This document shows, one piece after another, positions 1 through 10,000 of a stretch of DNA of 64,000 nt; positions within the stretch are counted from its first letter, which is position 1, and each line of letters begins with the position of its first letter. The notes beneath the pieces are model-generated. The model ran no database searches. It worked only from the letters and a program-made list of their open reading frames with translations, and was not told where the DNA came from. Both the position numbers and the translations under genes were made by a program. The DNA is from Sphingobacteriales bacterium 46-32 (lineage in GTDB: Bacteria; Bacteroidota; Bacteroidia; Chitinophagales; Chitinophagaceae), in NCBI GenBank assembly GCA_001898485.1, contig MKTY01000021.1, positions 34,143 through 98,142 on the forward strand, in the 5' to 3' direction.

Positions 1-495
1 GGACGCATGGCGCCGTCTGCATTCAACAGTCAGCCGTGGATATTCAGGATAGTCCGCAACCCGGTTCTTATCCAACAACTTTCTTCCGCAATTGGTCATT
101 ATGCGCTGAAGGAGGTCTGGAAAAACGGGCCGAGGGCAGTCATTTCCGCCATCCGTTCGATGTTTCACTTTGTGCGTACGCTGCGCCATCACCATCCGCA
201 TGATCATGTATTTTACGGCGCTCCTGTCGTCATCTTTATAGCAGGACCACGCAATAGCGAGTGGGCACCGCTTGACATCGGCATGTGCGCACAAAATATC
301 ATGCTTGCGGCCACCGCACTTGGTCTTGCCAGCTGCCCTATCGGGTTTGGCAAATACATAACGCATACAACCTATTACGAACAATTAAAACTTGGACCAG
401 ACGAAATAGTGTATCTTTCTATTGCAATAGGGTATGCCGCAGACGCACCTCCGGTCACATCACGTATAACAGACAATGTGCAATACATAGACTGA
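1..495 (+). CDS. Nitroreductase family protein, 5' partial
   Basis: C-terminal 165 residues of a flavin (FMN)-dependent nitroreductase-fold oxidoreductase; the start lies upstream of the window because the frame is open from base 1. The segment APSAFNSQPW near the left edge is the family's FMN-contacting motif (usually A-P-S-x-x-N-x-Q-P-W), followed by the typical helical middle and the hydrophobic stretch MCAQNIMLAATALGLASCPIG that matches the conserved dimer-core region of the fold. The substrate cannot be told from sequence; quinones, nitroaromatics or enones are all possible. It ends 50 bases before the P-type ATPase on the same strand, so the two may be cotranscribed. Confidence 0.85.
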   Translation, partial: GRMAPSAFNSQPWIFRIVRNPVLIQQLSSAIGHYALKEVWKNGPRAVISAIRSMFHFVRTLRHHHPHDHVFYGAPVVIFIAGPRNSEWAPLDIGMCAQNIMLAATALGLASCPIGFGKYITHTTYYEQLKLGPDEIVYLSIAIGYAADAPPVTSRITDNVQYID

Positions 496-545
496 AATGT
501 ATCGTCACAACAGCTATAAGCAACCGGCCTAACTTAAACTTTCCT

Positions 546-3074
546 ATGCCGATACAAACATACTGGCAGTTATCAGTCCCGGAAGCACTTGCAGCGCTGC
601 ACTCCGGCCAGCAGGGTCTGTCTGAAACCGAGGTTCAGCAAAGACAACAGCAGTACGGCAGCAATGTCATTAATGAACGAAAAAAATATAGCGGACTAAA
701 CCTTTTTCTGAACCAGTTCAAAACGCCTGTCACTCTTCTGCTGATACTGGCCGCAGGCCTGTCTCTCACATTAGGTGAAATGATAGACGGCATCATCATA
801 CTCACCATCATTTTTATAAGCAGTGCTTTGGGATACTGGCAGGAGAAAGGAGCCAGCAATGCGGTAGAAGAATTGCTGAAAATGATTGCCGCAAACTGTA
901 CCGTTTACCGCGAAGGCATACAACAACAGAAAACCATCGAATCGCTGGTTCCCGGCGACATCATAGAACTCAGCGCCGGCTCTTTGATACCGGCAGACTG
1001 TCTCCTTATCAGCAGCGACAACCTCTTTATTGACGAAGCCACTTTTACCGGCGAAACCTATCCCGTAGAGAAATCAGTAACGCAACTGCCGGCTGATACA
1101 CCTTTTGCCAGGAGGTGTAATTGTGTTTTCCTGGGTTCGCATGTGGTAAGTGGCAAAGCCCGCGCACTGGTTATTCATACAGGACGCAGCACCGAACTTG
1201 GCCGGCTGTCGGGCAGGCTTCTTCATAAGCGAACCGATACCGAATTTGAACGAGGCATCCGCCGCTTTGGTTATATGCTGATGGAGATCACACTTGTACT
1301 GGTACTGATCATCTTTGCCATCAACGTATTTCTGCACAAACCCGCACTGGACTCCTTTCTGTTTTCACTTGCCCTTGCAGTAGGCCTTACTCCACAGTTG
1401 CTTCCCGTAATCGTTTCTATTAACCTGGCACGCGGGGCCACAAGAATGGCGCACAATAAAGTGATTGTAAAACGGCTTTCTGCCATACCTGATTTCGGAA
1501 GCATTACCGTTTTATGTACAGATAAAACCGGCACACTTACCAAAGGCGAAGTGACCGTAAAAGATACATTGGGCAGCCTGGGTCAGCATAGCGAAAAAAC
1601 ACGCCTTTACAGCTGGTTAAATGCCAGCCTGCAACAGGGCTTTCATAACCCCATTGATGTTGCACTCAACAAGCTGTATGAAGCAGCACCGGGCCGCTAT
1701 GAGCTCCTTACAGAGATACCCTATGACTTTATCCGCAAACGGCTAACCGTACTGGTCGGCAACGAAGGGTCGCAAATAGCCATCACCAAGGGAGCCCTCC
1801 TATCGGTAACCACCGTCTGCTCCTTTGCCGAAATGCCCGACGGACAGATTATTTCTATGGCCGACTGCCAGGAGCAGATCATGTCTGCCTATCAGGAAAA
1901 CTCTCAACTGGGTTATCGCGTTCTTGGCCTTGCCTACAAAACAGGCCAGTCCGCTGATTCTTTTTCACGGGATAGTGAAAAAGAAATGATCTTTTTGGGC
2001 ATGGTAACACTCTATGACCCACCCAAACCCGATGTAATTGATACGATTCATGAATTGCAGGATCTGGGCGTTTCGCTTAAGCTGATTACCGGCGACAACA
2101 AACTTGTGGCAACCAGCCTGATGAAACAGATTGGCTATAAAGACCCGGTTGTACTTACCGGACAGCAACTGGCCAGCATGAGCAATGCGGCGCTGCAGCA
2201 ACAGGTGCTGCAGGCGCAGGTATTTGCAGAAGTGGAACCCAATCAGAAGGAACGTATCATTCAATCGTTGCGCCAGGCTGGCCTCACCGTTGGTTTTATG
2301 GGCGATGGCATCAATGATGCGCCTGCCCTGCACGCGGCTGATGTGGGCATCTCTGTCAATACAGCGGTAGATGTTGCCAAAGAAGCAGCCAGCGTCATCT
2401 TACTGTCTCCCCAGCTGCATGTGCTGAGCAATGGTATTAAAGAAGGACGATATGCTTATGCCAATACCATGAAATACATTTTTATGGCCACCAGTGCAAA
2501 CTTTGGCAATATGTTCAGCATGGCCGGAGCTTCGCTTTTCCTCCCATTTCTCCCACTGCTGCCCAAACAAATATTACTCACCAATCTGCTGACAGATTTT
2601 CCCGAGATGACGATTGCCAACGACCAGGTAGATGAAGCCGCATTACAACATCCCACGCGGTTTGACCTTGGTTTCATCAGGCGCTTCATGCTTATTTTCG
2701 GATTGCTGAGCTCCATTTTCGACTACCTCACATTCGGATTGCTGATCTTTTTATTGCAGGCCAGCGAAACTTTTTTCCGTACTGCGTGGTTTACAGAGTC
2801 TGTCATCTCTGCCTGTCTTATTGTACTGGTAATACGGACGAGAAAACCATTTTTTCAAAGCCGGCCGGGCAAATCTCTTTTACTGACTACACTCGCAGTA
2901 ATAGCTGCGGTGTTGCTGCTTCCTTACCTGCTGCCTGTGGAGTTAATGAATTTTAGTCCCCTGCCGCCTGTTTACCTGGCTGGAATCGCCGGTATCATTC
3001 TTGCATATGTAGGGTGTGCAGAATTAATGAAACGCTGGTTTTACCATCAGCTGGCACGGTCTGTGAAAAAGTAA
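546..3074 (+). CDS. mgtA: Magnesium-transporting P-type ATPase (MgtA-like, P3B type)
   Basis: ATP-driven Mg2+ import pump of the inner membrane, 842 aa; E. coli MgtA is about 900 aa. The actuator motif TGE is at residues 168-170, the phosphorylated Asp326 sits in DKTGTLTKG, and the hinge motif GDGINDAP starts at residue 586. Hydrophobic membrane pairs lie near residues 55-110, about 240-300 and after residue 640. The reading frame is open far upstream to base 285, but that extension overlaps the nitroreductase in another frame and is not MgtA-like. The ATG at 546 (MPIQTYW) gives the family N-terminus. The assignment to Mg2+ rests on overall resemblance to MgtA/MgtB. No Mg2+ leader element is visible in the 50-base gap upstream. 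It converges on the patatin-like gene with only 5 bases between the two stop codons. Confidence 0.9.
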   Translation: MPIQTYWQLSVPEALAALHSGQQGLSETEVQQRQQQYGSNVINERKKYSGLNLFLNQFKTPVTLLLILAAGLSLTLGEMIDGIIILTIIFISSALGYWQEKGASNAVEELLKMIAANCTVYREGIQQQKTIESLVPGDIIELSAGSLIPADCLLISSDNLFIDEATFTGETYPVEKSVTQLPADTPFARRCNCVFLGSHVVSGKARALVIHTGRSTELGRLSGRLLHKRTDTEFERGIRRFGYMLMEITLVLVLIIFAINVFLHKPALDSFLFSLALAVGLTPQLLPVIVSINLARGATRMAHNKVIVKRLSAIPDFGSITVLCTDKTGTLTKGEVTVKDTLGSLGQHSEKTRLYSWLNASLQQGFHNPIDVALNKLYEAAPGRYELLTEIPYDFIRKRLTVLVGNEGSQIAITKGALLSVTTVCSFAEMPDGQIISMADCQEQIMSAYQENSQLGYRVLGLAYKTGQSADSFSRDSEKEMIFLGMVTLYDPPKPDVIDTIHELQDLGVSLKLITGDNKLVATSLMKQIGYKDPVVLTGQQLASMSNAALQQQVLQAQVFAEVEPNQKERIIQSLRQAGLTVGFMGDGINDAPALHAADVGISVNTAVDVAKEAASVILLSPQLHVLSNGIKEGRYAYANTMKYIFMATSANFGNMFSMAGASLFLPFLPLLPKQILLTNLLTDFPEMTIANDQVDEAALQHPTRFDLGFIRRFMLIFGLLSSIFDYLTFGLLIFLLQASETFFRTAWFTESVISACLIVLVIRTRKPFFQSRPGKSLLLTTLAVIAAVLLLPYLLPVELMNFSPLPPVYLAGIAGIILAYVGCAELMKRWFYHQLARSVKK

Positions 3075-3079
3075 GGCGG

Positions 3080-3868
3080 CTACAGCAATGCCGGATTATC
3101 TGGCTTGAGCAGTGCAAGCAATTGCTCTTTACCGGTCATGGCTGCTTTATACCCCCGCTCAAACAACTCGTCGGCACGACTGAAATCAAACATACCGCAA
3201 TCACTTAAGGGTGGCTCTACCAGCCAGTGGCAGGCGCTTAGTTTGGGTTGCAGCGAGGCAGCTATTGCCATATGAAAACACTTCTCCAGTACATTGAGCT
3301 TGCCGGGCTGCAATAATGTAGCAGTTTCATCTGCCAGCCGGTTTACATGACTGCCGAGTATCAGCGTGCAGTTGGGCAATAATGGTTCGCTGGGAAAATT
3401 GTTGAGTAAGCCGCCATCCACATACAGGTTGCCGTTGATATTGACAGGTTCAAATACCACCGGCACCGCAGCCGATGCCAGTATAGCCGATGAAAGTGAA
3501 CCGGTATGCAACACTGCGCTGCGATGGTGTGTATAATCGGTAGCAGTGATGTAAAGGGGAATCTTCAGTTTCTCAAAACTGTCTTCGGGCAGGTATTTTC
3601 GCAACAACTGCGCGATGGTTTGCATGGAGAAAAAGCCCGATTTGCGAAGGGAGAAATTGCTCCAGCCAAAATAGGAGCTCTTTTTCCACATAGCCAGAAT
3701 AGCCTGCGGGCTGTGACCGGCAGCATAGAGGGCGCCGGCAATAGCTCCGGCACTCACACCTGAAATTGCCGAAGGATGAACGCCGCATTCATCAAGCATT
3801 TGCAATACGCCCAGGTGGGCAAAGCCTCTGGCTCCCCCGCCACTTAATACAAGTCCGACCCTGATCAT
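3080..3868 (-). CDS. Patatin-like phospholipase family protein (RssA-like)
   Basis: Predicted acyl hydrolase of 262 aa with a Ser-Asp dyad. The oxyanion motif GGGARG is at residues 10-15, the nucleophile Ser39 lies in GVSAG, and the catalytic Asp151 is in VDGG. This is the complete single-domain patatin layout of bacterial RssA/YlbK proteins, without a signal peptide, so it probably acts in the cytoplasm on membrane lipids. The start was placed at MIRVGLVLSGG because the first beta strand begins there; an upstream in-frame ATG at 3925 would add 19 residues without homology to the family. The leader is AT-rich and holds a strong hairpin at 3982-4010. Confidence 0.88.
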   Translation of the reverse strand: MIRVGLVLSGGGARGFAHLGVLQMLDECGVHPSAISGVSAGAIAGALYAAGHSPQAILAMWKKSSYFGWSNFSLRKSGFFSMQTIAQLLRKYLPEDSFEKLKIPLYITATDYTHHRSAVLHTGSLSSAILASAAVPVVFEPVNINGNLYVDGGLLNNFPSEPLLPNCTLILGSHVNRLADETATLLQPGKLNVLEKCFHMAIAASLQPKLSACHWLVEPPLSDCGMFDFSRADELFERGYKAAMTGKEQLLALLKPDNPALL

Positions 3869-3981
3869 ACCCCAAAGAAAAATAAAAACTGCCTGTATAC
3901 CTAACCGGACAGCAGTTCGCTCCAAAACATACTACCGGCCCTGTTAACATCCTTCTCCTGCGCTGCAAACAGGTTTAAAAG

Positions 3982-4010
3982 AAAAAGCCCCGCAGAGCGG
4001 GGACTTTTCC
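3982..4010 (-). terminator. Rho-independent terminator-like hairpin in a divergent gap
   Basis: Stem CCCCGC/GCGGGG with a three-base loop (3988-4002). Read on the minus strand it is followed at once by CTTTTTCTTTT. It lies in the 359-base gap between the minus-strand patatin gene and the plus-strand AlkD-like gene, about 115 bases upstream of the patatin start, so no annotated gene ends here. It may be a leader attenuator of the patatin transcript or the end of a short unannotated minus-strand RNA starting between 4010 and 4220. The rest of the gap is AT-rich with nothing else recognised. Confidence 0.6.
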
Positions 4011-4227
4011 GGAAGAATCGATTCAAGTAAATTTGAATAACAATAGCAATGTAGATTACAGCTGCTGGCAAAACAAGTTTTTTTACACTAAAAAAATGAA
4101 TTTAATACACTGATCATTTGCGTAAGCAGATGCACTTAGCACACACCTCCTCAAACCATTAGCATTTTTCTTTCTTTATACTTTTTTCTCCTGCCTGCGT
4201 TGTATTTTGCCTGCATATCTTTTTAAT

Positions 4228-5334
4228 ATGAGCCAACTTTTAAAAGATCTGTATACAAACGATTTTCTCAACAGCTTCGCCGGTTACCTTCAACAGGAAA
4301 ATAAATCGGTTTCGCCGGCACAATTTACGCGGCAGGTTATGGCAGGCAACTGGAGCGAACTGGAACTAAAGCAGCGCATGAAACGCATCACCACGGTACT
4401 GCACCAGTACATGCCTGCTGAATTTGGAGCCGCCAGCCAGGTATTGTTGCAACTGATCGAACGTCTGGAAGCGGATGGTTTCAGAGGCAGCAGCATTGAA
4501 TTTATTTTCCTGCCCGATTATATCGAAACATATGGCATTGATGACTATACTGCAGCTGTAGCTGCTATGGAACGATGCACCTGCTTTATGACCTGTGAAT
4601 TTGCCGTACGTCCATTTCTGAAAAAATATGGCATGCGTATGGTAAAACAAATGGACCGCTGGAGCCGTCATGCACATGCCCATGTACGCAGGCTGTCATC
4701 TGAGGGCATGCGCCCACGCCTGCCCTGGGCAATGGCGGTTGATTTCCTCAAAAAAGACCCTTCCTGCATCATCCCTATTCTGGAAAGACTTAAAAACGAT
4801 CCGGAAGAATTTGTACGTCGCAGCGTTGCCAACAATATCAACGACATTGCCAAAGACCATCCCGATACCGTGCTGAAACTGATACGCGAATGGAAAGGTT
4901 TTTCTGAGCAGACAGACGCCTTACTGAAACATGGTAGCCGCACGCTTTTCAAAAAAGGCCACCCTGAAGTATTGAAACTGTTCGGATGGGGTAATAATAA
5001 AGATATACAGCTGCAATCATTTACTCTTCCGAAGGCCAGTGTAAAAATCGGAAATGCGCTACCCTTCAGCCTGCAGCTTCGCAACAAAGCCACAAAACCA
5101 CACGCAGCCCGCATCGAGTATGCTATTTATTACCGGCTCAAAAAGGGTGATTTCGGTAAAAAGGTATTTAAGGTCAGCGAAACCAGTATTGCCCCCGGAA
5201 ACAGCCTGCTGATAGAACGACAACACAGTTTTCGCCCTATCACCACCCGCGTTTACTATCCGGGTGCACATGAAATATCAATCATTGTGAATGGCGTGGA
5301 ACTGGATCGCAAACCGTTTAAATTACTGAAATAA
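4228..5334 (+). CDS. DNA alkylation repair protein (AlkD-like, HEAT repeats)
   Basis: Predicted DNA glycosylase-type repair protein of 368 aa, cytoplasmic. The first ~255 residues are helical HEAT-like repeats, with the family signature region VRRLSSEGMRPRLPWA (around residue 155) and a following repeat with FVRRSVANNINDIAKDHP typical of AlkD-like proteins that remove bulky or cationic alkyl bases without base flipping. Residues ~265-368 form a beta-rich, Ig-like tail (KIGNALPFSLQLRNKATKPH) also present in the ~370-aa bacterial subgroup. The ATG at 4228 was preferred to a TTG at 4207, as it directly begins the conserved MSQLLKDLYT. Which lesion it repairs cannot be read from sequence. It converges on the S41 peptidase, two bases apart. 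Confidence 0.85.
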   Translation: MSQLLKDLYTNDFLNSFAGYLQQENKSVSPAQFTRQVMAGNWSELELKQRMKRITTVLHQYMPAEFGAASQVLLQLIERLEADGFRGSSIEFIFLPDYIETYGIDDYTAAVAAMERCTCFMTCEFAVRPFLKKYGMRMVKQMDRWSRHAHAHVRRLSSEGMRPRLPWAMAVDFLKKDPSCIIPILERLKNDPEEFVRRSVANNINDIAKDHPDTVLKLIREWKGFSEQTDALLKHGSRTLFKKGHPEVLKLFGWGNNKDIQLQSFTLPKASVKIGNALPFSLQLRNKATKPHAARIEYAIYYRLKKGDFGKKVFKVSETSIAPGNSLLIERQHSFRPITTRVYYPGAHEISIIVNGVELDRKPFKLLK

Positions 5335-5336
5335 TA

Positions 5337-6359
5337 TCAGCGTACCTGCCGCTGCAGCCACTTATAAGCAGCCTGCACGGTAGGGTCTGCCTGCGGATTT
5401 TCGAAATCGTCTTTTGCACTGTTTATATATACCCGTGGAGCTACTGTTCCGCTTTTTAATACTTTTTTCTGTGCGTTGGCCATGTAATTGACGGTAAGCA
5501 ACAGGTATCCTTTGTTGTGCACGACAAAACCGTTGGTAGCATTTCCCACACCTGTGCTGGGTTCGCCAAACAACCTTGTGCGGGCGCGGGTGGTAAATGC
5601 GAGTGCCATAATCTCGCCGGAGCTGGCTGTACCGGGTCCGATAAGAACCGCCACCGGTACTTTTCTGTTTACAACGCAGCTGCGGTCAGGGATAGCGGCC
5701 TGCTGGTATTGAAGCGTAGCCTGGCTGGTATCGGCCGGTAATATATGGCCGGAGGCATCGGCTGCCAGTGGTTTATTTTCATCACCGGCGAGCAGTCGTA
5801 TGACCTGCCACATAGGTTCACTGTTGCCACCGTTGTTCATACGCAGGTCAATGATATAAGCTTTGGGATTAAATGCAGCGAGTTTACATAGAGAGTCCAT
5901 CAGCAGATTGGCCCACTCTTTCATCTTTGCCTGATTGCTGCCGATAAGTACGGCAGGCATTTTATAATAAGCGATGCCGCCGTCAAGTATCGCCAGTTTT
6001 ACAGCTCTCGGTTTTTTATAGGCCGCCAGGATACCAGCACTCATGATACGCCCGGGAGCCGGATTCCTGGACCGGAACGAACTATCAAGCCCTCCATACA
6101 TACCATGATAATCCTTCAGCTGATCAAATACCCAGATCACCAGTTCATCAGCCGCACGGGCATCGTTTACTCTGGCCAGCCGCGCCTGCACGGTATCTTT
6201 CACCCGCTGCCAGTCAACTTTATTGCTATATAAAGACTCCCGCTGCATGACAGACACACACTCCTGTACATACAGGCGTAAACTATCGGCAGACTGAGCC
6301 TCTGCAAAATGAAGTGAGGCAATAAAAAGGCCAAGGATAAAGAATAAACACTTTTTCAT
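5337..6359 (-). CDS. Secreted S41-family peptidase
   Basis: 340-aa exported peptidase related to the C-terminal processing proteases. A signal peptide occupies residues 1-21 (MKKCLFFILGLFIASLHFAEA). The S41 core runs from about residue 130, with the conserved block IIDLRMNNGGN and the active-site region GPGTASSGEIMA near residues 242-253, which holds the candidate nucleophilic serine, followed by LFGEPSTGVGNATNG. No PDZ domain is seen between the N-terminal helical part and the core, so it is a short form resembling the interphotoreceptor retinoid-binding protein-like members. It stands alone; 700 bases of repeats separate it from the next gene. Confidence 0.85.
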   Translation of the reverse strand: MKKCLFFILGLFIASLHFAEAQSADSLRLYVQECVSVMQRESLYSNKVDWQRVKDTVQARLARVNDARAADELVIWVFDQLKDYHGMYGGLDSSFRSRNPAPGRIMSAGILAAYKKPRAVKLAILDGGIAYYKMPAVLIGSNQAKMKEWANLLMDSLCKLAAFNPKAYIIDLRMNNGGNSEPMWQVIRLLAGDENKPLAADASGHILPADTSQATLQYQQAAIPDRSCVVNRKVPVAVLIGPGTASSGEIMALAFTTRARTRLFGEPSTGVGNATNGFVVHNKGYLLLTVNYMANAQKKVLKSGTVAPRVYINSAKDDFENPQADPTVQAAYKWLQRQVR

Positions 6360-6450
6360 GGATGCAAAATGCCATTTAATAGCTTTGTAATACCCCGCTG
6401 CCTGTATGAGCTGTCATAAATACTGTATTGGCTGTGGGGGACGGTGGGCG

Positions 6451-6496
6451 GTGGACAGTGAACAGTGGACAGTTGACAGTTGACAGTTGACAGTTA
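6451..6496. repeat. Heptad tandem repeat (CAGTTGA-type), left copy
   Basis: About six variants of a 7-base unit (GGACAGT / TGACAGT / TGAACAGT). The same family in inverted orientation is at 16124-16219. It forms the outer end of the left arm of the large inverted repeat and shows no coding potential. Confidence 0.8.
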
Positions 6497-6530
6497 TACT
6501 CTCCATCGTCAAATCTTCAAATTTTCAAAT

Positions 6531-7007
6531 CACTAGTGTCCGGGGAAAATAAAAAGGTAGCCTTTTTTCGGAAAGTTATCGTCCATCCTTTACTGTTGAA
6601 TTGAAGTATTCGGTACCGGTCCGGACGCGCAGCGTCCTGACCGAACGGTTAGACAGGAAATGATCGGGTAGTTTACTGTCTTTATGAAACGGTCTCCAGG
6701 TCTTGCACCTGTTTTTAGTTCCGTTTTTTTGCCTCCACAGCCGGCGGCAAACCACAAGAATAAAATAAGGGAATAAGGTAGGGAAATGTGCTGGTTTGCT
6801 AATGTGCCAGCGTGCTAATCACCCGCATTGCTTTCTTCGCAACCTGAATACGACAGGGAAATAGCAATAAAATAGTTCGCACACTGTACTGAAATACCAA
6901 CAATGTTACAGGGGGGCTTGCTTTTCCCAAAGCCTGCAAAAGCATCTGTATAAATCTGATTATCAAATTTCTTTATTGGACGCATTTATTTTCCCCGGAC
7001 AACAGTG
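6531..7007. mobile_element. MITE-like non-autonomous element, left copy
   Basis: A roughly 470-base non-coding element bounded by perfect 17-base terminal inverted repeats TGTCCGGGGAAAATAAA (6537-6553) and its complement (6985-7001); CACT/AGTG four bases outside extends the symmetry. It lies in the 700-base gap between the S41 peptidase and the CHAT gene and is flanked on both sides by TTCAAATTTTCAAAT. An inverted, partly diverged copy is at 15635-16088: the ends match closely while about 100 bases in the middle differ. No ORF is conserved between the two copies; a possible short reading frame in the right copy is shifted by one base in the left. The parent insertion sequence was not recognised. 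Confidence 0.75.
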
Positions 7008-7058
7008 ATTTTCAAATTTTCAAATCCATTAGCACATCAGCACATTCCTTACATTAGC
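7008..7058. repeat. Dispersed TTCAAATTTTC / AGCACATCAGCACATT repeat
   Basis: Inner end of the left inverted-repeat arm: TTTTCAAATTTTCAAATCC followed by short AGCACAT-type units. The same composite occurs inverted at 15577-15634 and again near 44477-44535. It abuts the stop codon of the CHAT gene. Confidence 0.7.
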
Positions 7059-7059
7059 A

Positions 7060-10000
7060 TCACCTCTTCCACATCCAGTATCCGCCCACAATCAACAGTA
7101 CCATTATTCCCGCTATCCACCACCAGATTGAGAGGGAGCTGGTAAAGTCTACAGTGACGGCATCTCCCATGAGTACCAGTCCGGCCCAGTAGGCGGGTGC
7201 CAGCGTACGTCCTTTGCTGGCCTGCAGGTAATCGAGTTTGGCTTTTTGCAGGGCTTCGTTGGCGGCCATGCCTTTCCGCATGTGGGCAATCATGGCTTCT
7301 GTGATCTGGCTGCTTGATCTTTCATCGATGCCCCAAAGTCCCATTACGATACTCTTACTGCCGGCATAATTAAACGCATGCGCCAGCGAAACCATTCCTT
7401 CACCATCCTGGTAGCCCGGTCGGCCGGATTCGCAGGCCGTAAGCACGGCCAGGTCTGAAGCTACATTACACCCATAAATATCGGCAAGGTATAACGAATT
7501 GCTGTCGGGCCGCTCTGGTTCTTTGGAGAAGATCAACCGCGAACGGTCTGGCATCTGGTTGTTGTATTCGGCATGAGTACCGATATATAAGATCTTATGT
7601 CCGGCAGCCTGCGACCGGAAGCGGGTGAGTGTAGATGAATGATCGGTATAAGCATCGCCACCGAGCAGGCGGCTCAGCCTGCGTGCCAGTTTTACGGTGC
7701 TGGGTTGTGGCAGTAAGGAAAGATACTGCCGGTCTACTCGTACAGAGTCGCCGACCCGCTGGCGGTAAGCCTGTTTATCCTTATCATCAAAACCCGGCAC
7801 AAAAGCAATATAATTTTTCTGCAAAGCCTTTTCCTCTGCAGCCTGTCTGCCTACCAGCATCAGACTGTATTGATAAGAAATCACATGCTTTGCCAGCAAA
7901 CTGCCCTGTGCCAGTTGTGCGTATTGCTGTAAAGGAGCGGGTGTGAGCATTTCAAAACTGAGCGAATAAAGCACAGCATCGGGAATAATTACGACCTGCC
8001 GGTTACGGATATGTGCCGCAATAGGCTGCCAGAGATCCTGATACAATTCATGCAGCAATTTGCCCGGAAGAGTATCGCTGGTGTTTAACTGCACCAGTGT
8101 GGCGATACGTTTGCTGAGCGCAGGGGCTTGAAGATCTGTCAACACCTGTTGGTCCTTATCAATCACCAGTGCACGCAGGCTGTCGCCATCTGCATAATAA
8201 CGCACCACTGTAACACCCGCAGGCAGGGTGGCGCGGATGGAAGTCAGACCTCTTTCCTGCGAAGCATAGCGCATCTGGTAATATCCCGGATACTGAACCC
8301 TGATTTTATCGAGATAAGATTGCCAGGCCTGTGCCGCTTTGAGATAACGATCAATCTGTAGTGAGTCGGCACCGGCCAGTTGCAGCGAAACAGCTATTTC
8401 CGCTTTCAGCTTTTCTTCTTCCGTTTGTATAGCTGGCGGCAGGTTGGCAAACCGTATAGCAGCGGCTTTGTTGAGACGATTACGGATTCGTGAATATAAA
8501 GCAGACTCATACAGATCAACATATTTATCGAGATGCTGTGCCGTACCGGTGAGTTTGTAAAGCTCCATTTCTACCTGGCGGGCAAAACCATAGATGGCAG
8601 CATTCTCTGCAATCAGTACCTGTACGCTTTCTGCATCATCAATGAGGCCTTTGCGCTGTTCGAGAATATTAATAGCATCCTGCATACGGCGCGAAACACG
8701 GTTCAGAAATGCCGTATCATGTACCGGTTGCATGGCATACATCGCCTGCTGGTTGATGAGTATGGCTCTGGGTATCTTAAACTGCATACGCGCAGAATCT
8801 ATCGGCGTGGAAGCTCTGGTCAGGTATTGATTCAATACATCGATTGCCTCGTTGCTGTATTTTAAAGTTTCAGGATAACGATGTGCCAGATAGTAAATCT
8901 CGCCCATATTGAGCAGTTGGTTAAACATAGCCTGCGAAGGCCCCTCCTGCACGGAACGTACATAGCCAAGTGTTTTATCCAGAATGGCCTTTGCTTTTGC
9001 AAACTGGTTGTTGGCCGCATAAAATTTGGCCGCATTGCTCAAAAAGTCTAGATAAATATTATCATATTCATCGCCATACCCTGCTGCATAGGCTTTTTCA
9101 CTTGCGGCATAGTACATACTCGCGGCTTCCGGTTCTCCTTTTGAGGCAGCTACCATCGCGAGCGTATAGTAGGCATCGCCTTCCCAGTACAGAAAATCCC
9201 CTTCGGCTGCTTTTAGTTTTGCCAGGCCCGACTTAATGAATGCTTCGGCTTTCTCAAATTCATTCATGTTATTGTAAAGCTGTCCCAGCAGAATTTCTGA
9301 AATAAAAATACCGCTATGCCCTTCGGGTAATTCATTTTTCTTCTGTTCATACGAATATAGCAGCAGGTCGCTGGCCCTTTTATAATCACCCAGTTCGCGG
9401 TACAATCCGGCCAGGTTATCAATGCCTTCATAAATGCCGCTTTTCACACTTGCTTTTTTCTGGCTTACAGTAGAGTCGCGCACATAGCTATACATGTTCT
9501 GAATAGAGCTCTGCATAGTCTGAATAGCTGCTGTGGTATTACCTTCTGCCCCGTATATGGCTGCCAGGTTGTTCTGAATGATCGATGGCCGGTAATATTT
9601 ATTCTGCGGTGTGGCCGGCATTTTATTCAACGTAACCAGCGCCTGATTAAAAAACAAGGAGGCGCTATCGTATTTCAATGCGTACCACATTACTGTACCC
9701 ATAGCGTTTTGGGTGAGATAAAGGTCTTCGGGAGTAGTGCGGGTATTGGTGGTTCTGATGGCGTTGGAAAGCCGGTATTCGGCAGCCGCTTCTGGGAGCA
9801 TTCCCATCCGCTGCAGGCAGGTACCGATATTGTAATGCAGGCGGGCAACTTCGAGTGTATCAGGCAACTGCAGGCGCCGCTCGCTGATGAGTGCAGTCTG
9901 ATACTGATCGAGTGCCAGTCTCGTTTGTCCCAGCGTATTAAAATAATCTGCTGCTTTTACATGCATATTAACCCGCAACTCAGGTACACCCGACAGAGCA

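Noticed and set aside
285..545. In-frame extension of the Mg2+ ATPase upstream of 546
   Set aside because: It overlaps the nitroreductase gene in another frame and is not similar to MgtA N-termini; the ATG at 546 fits the family.
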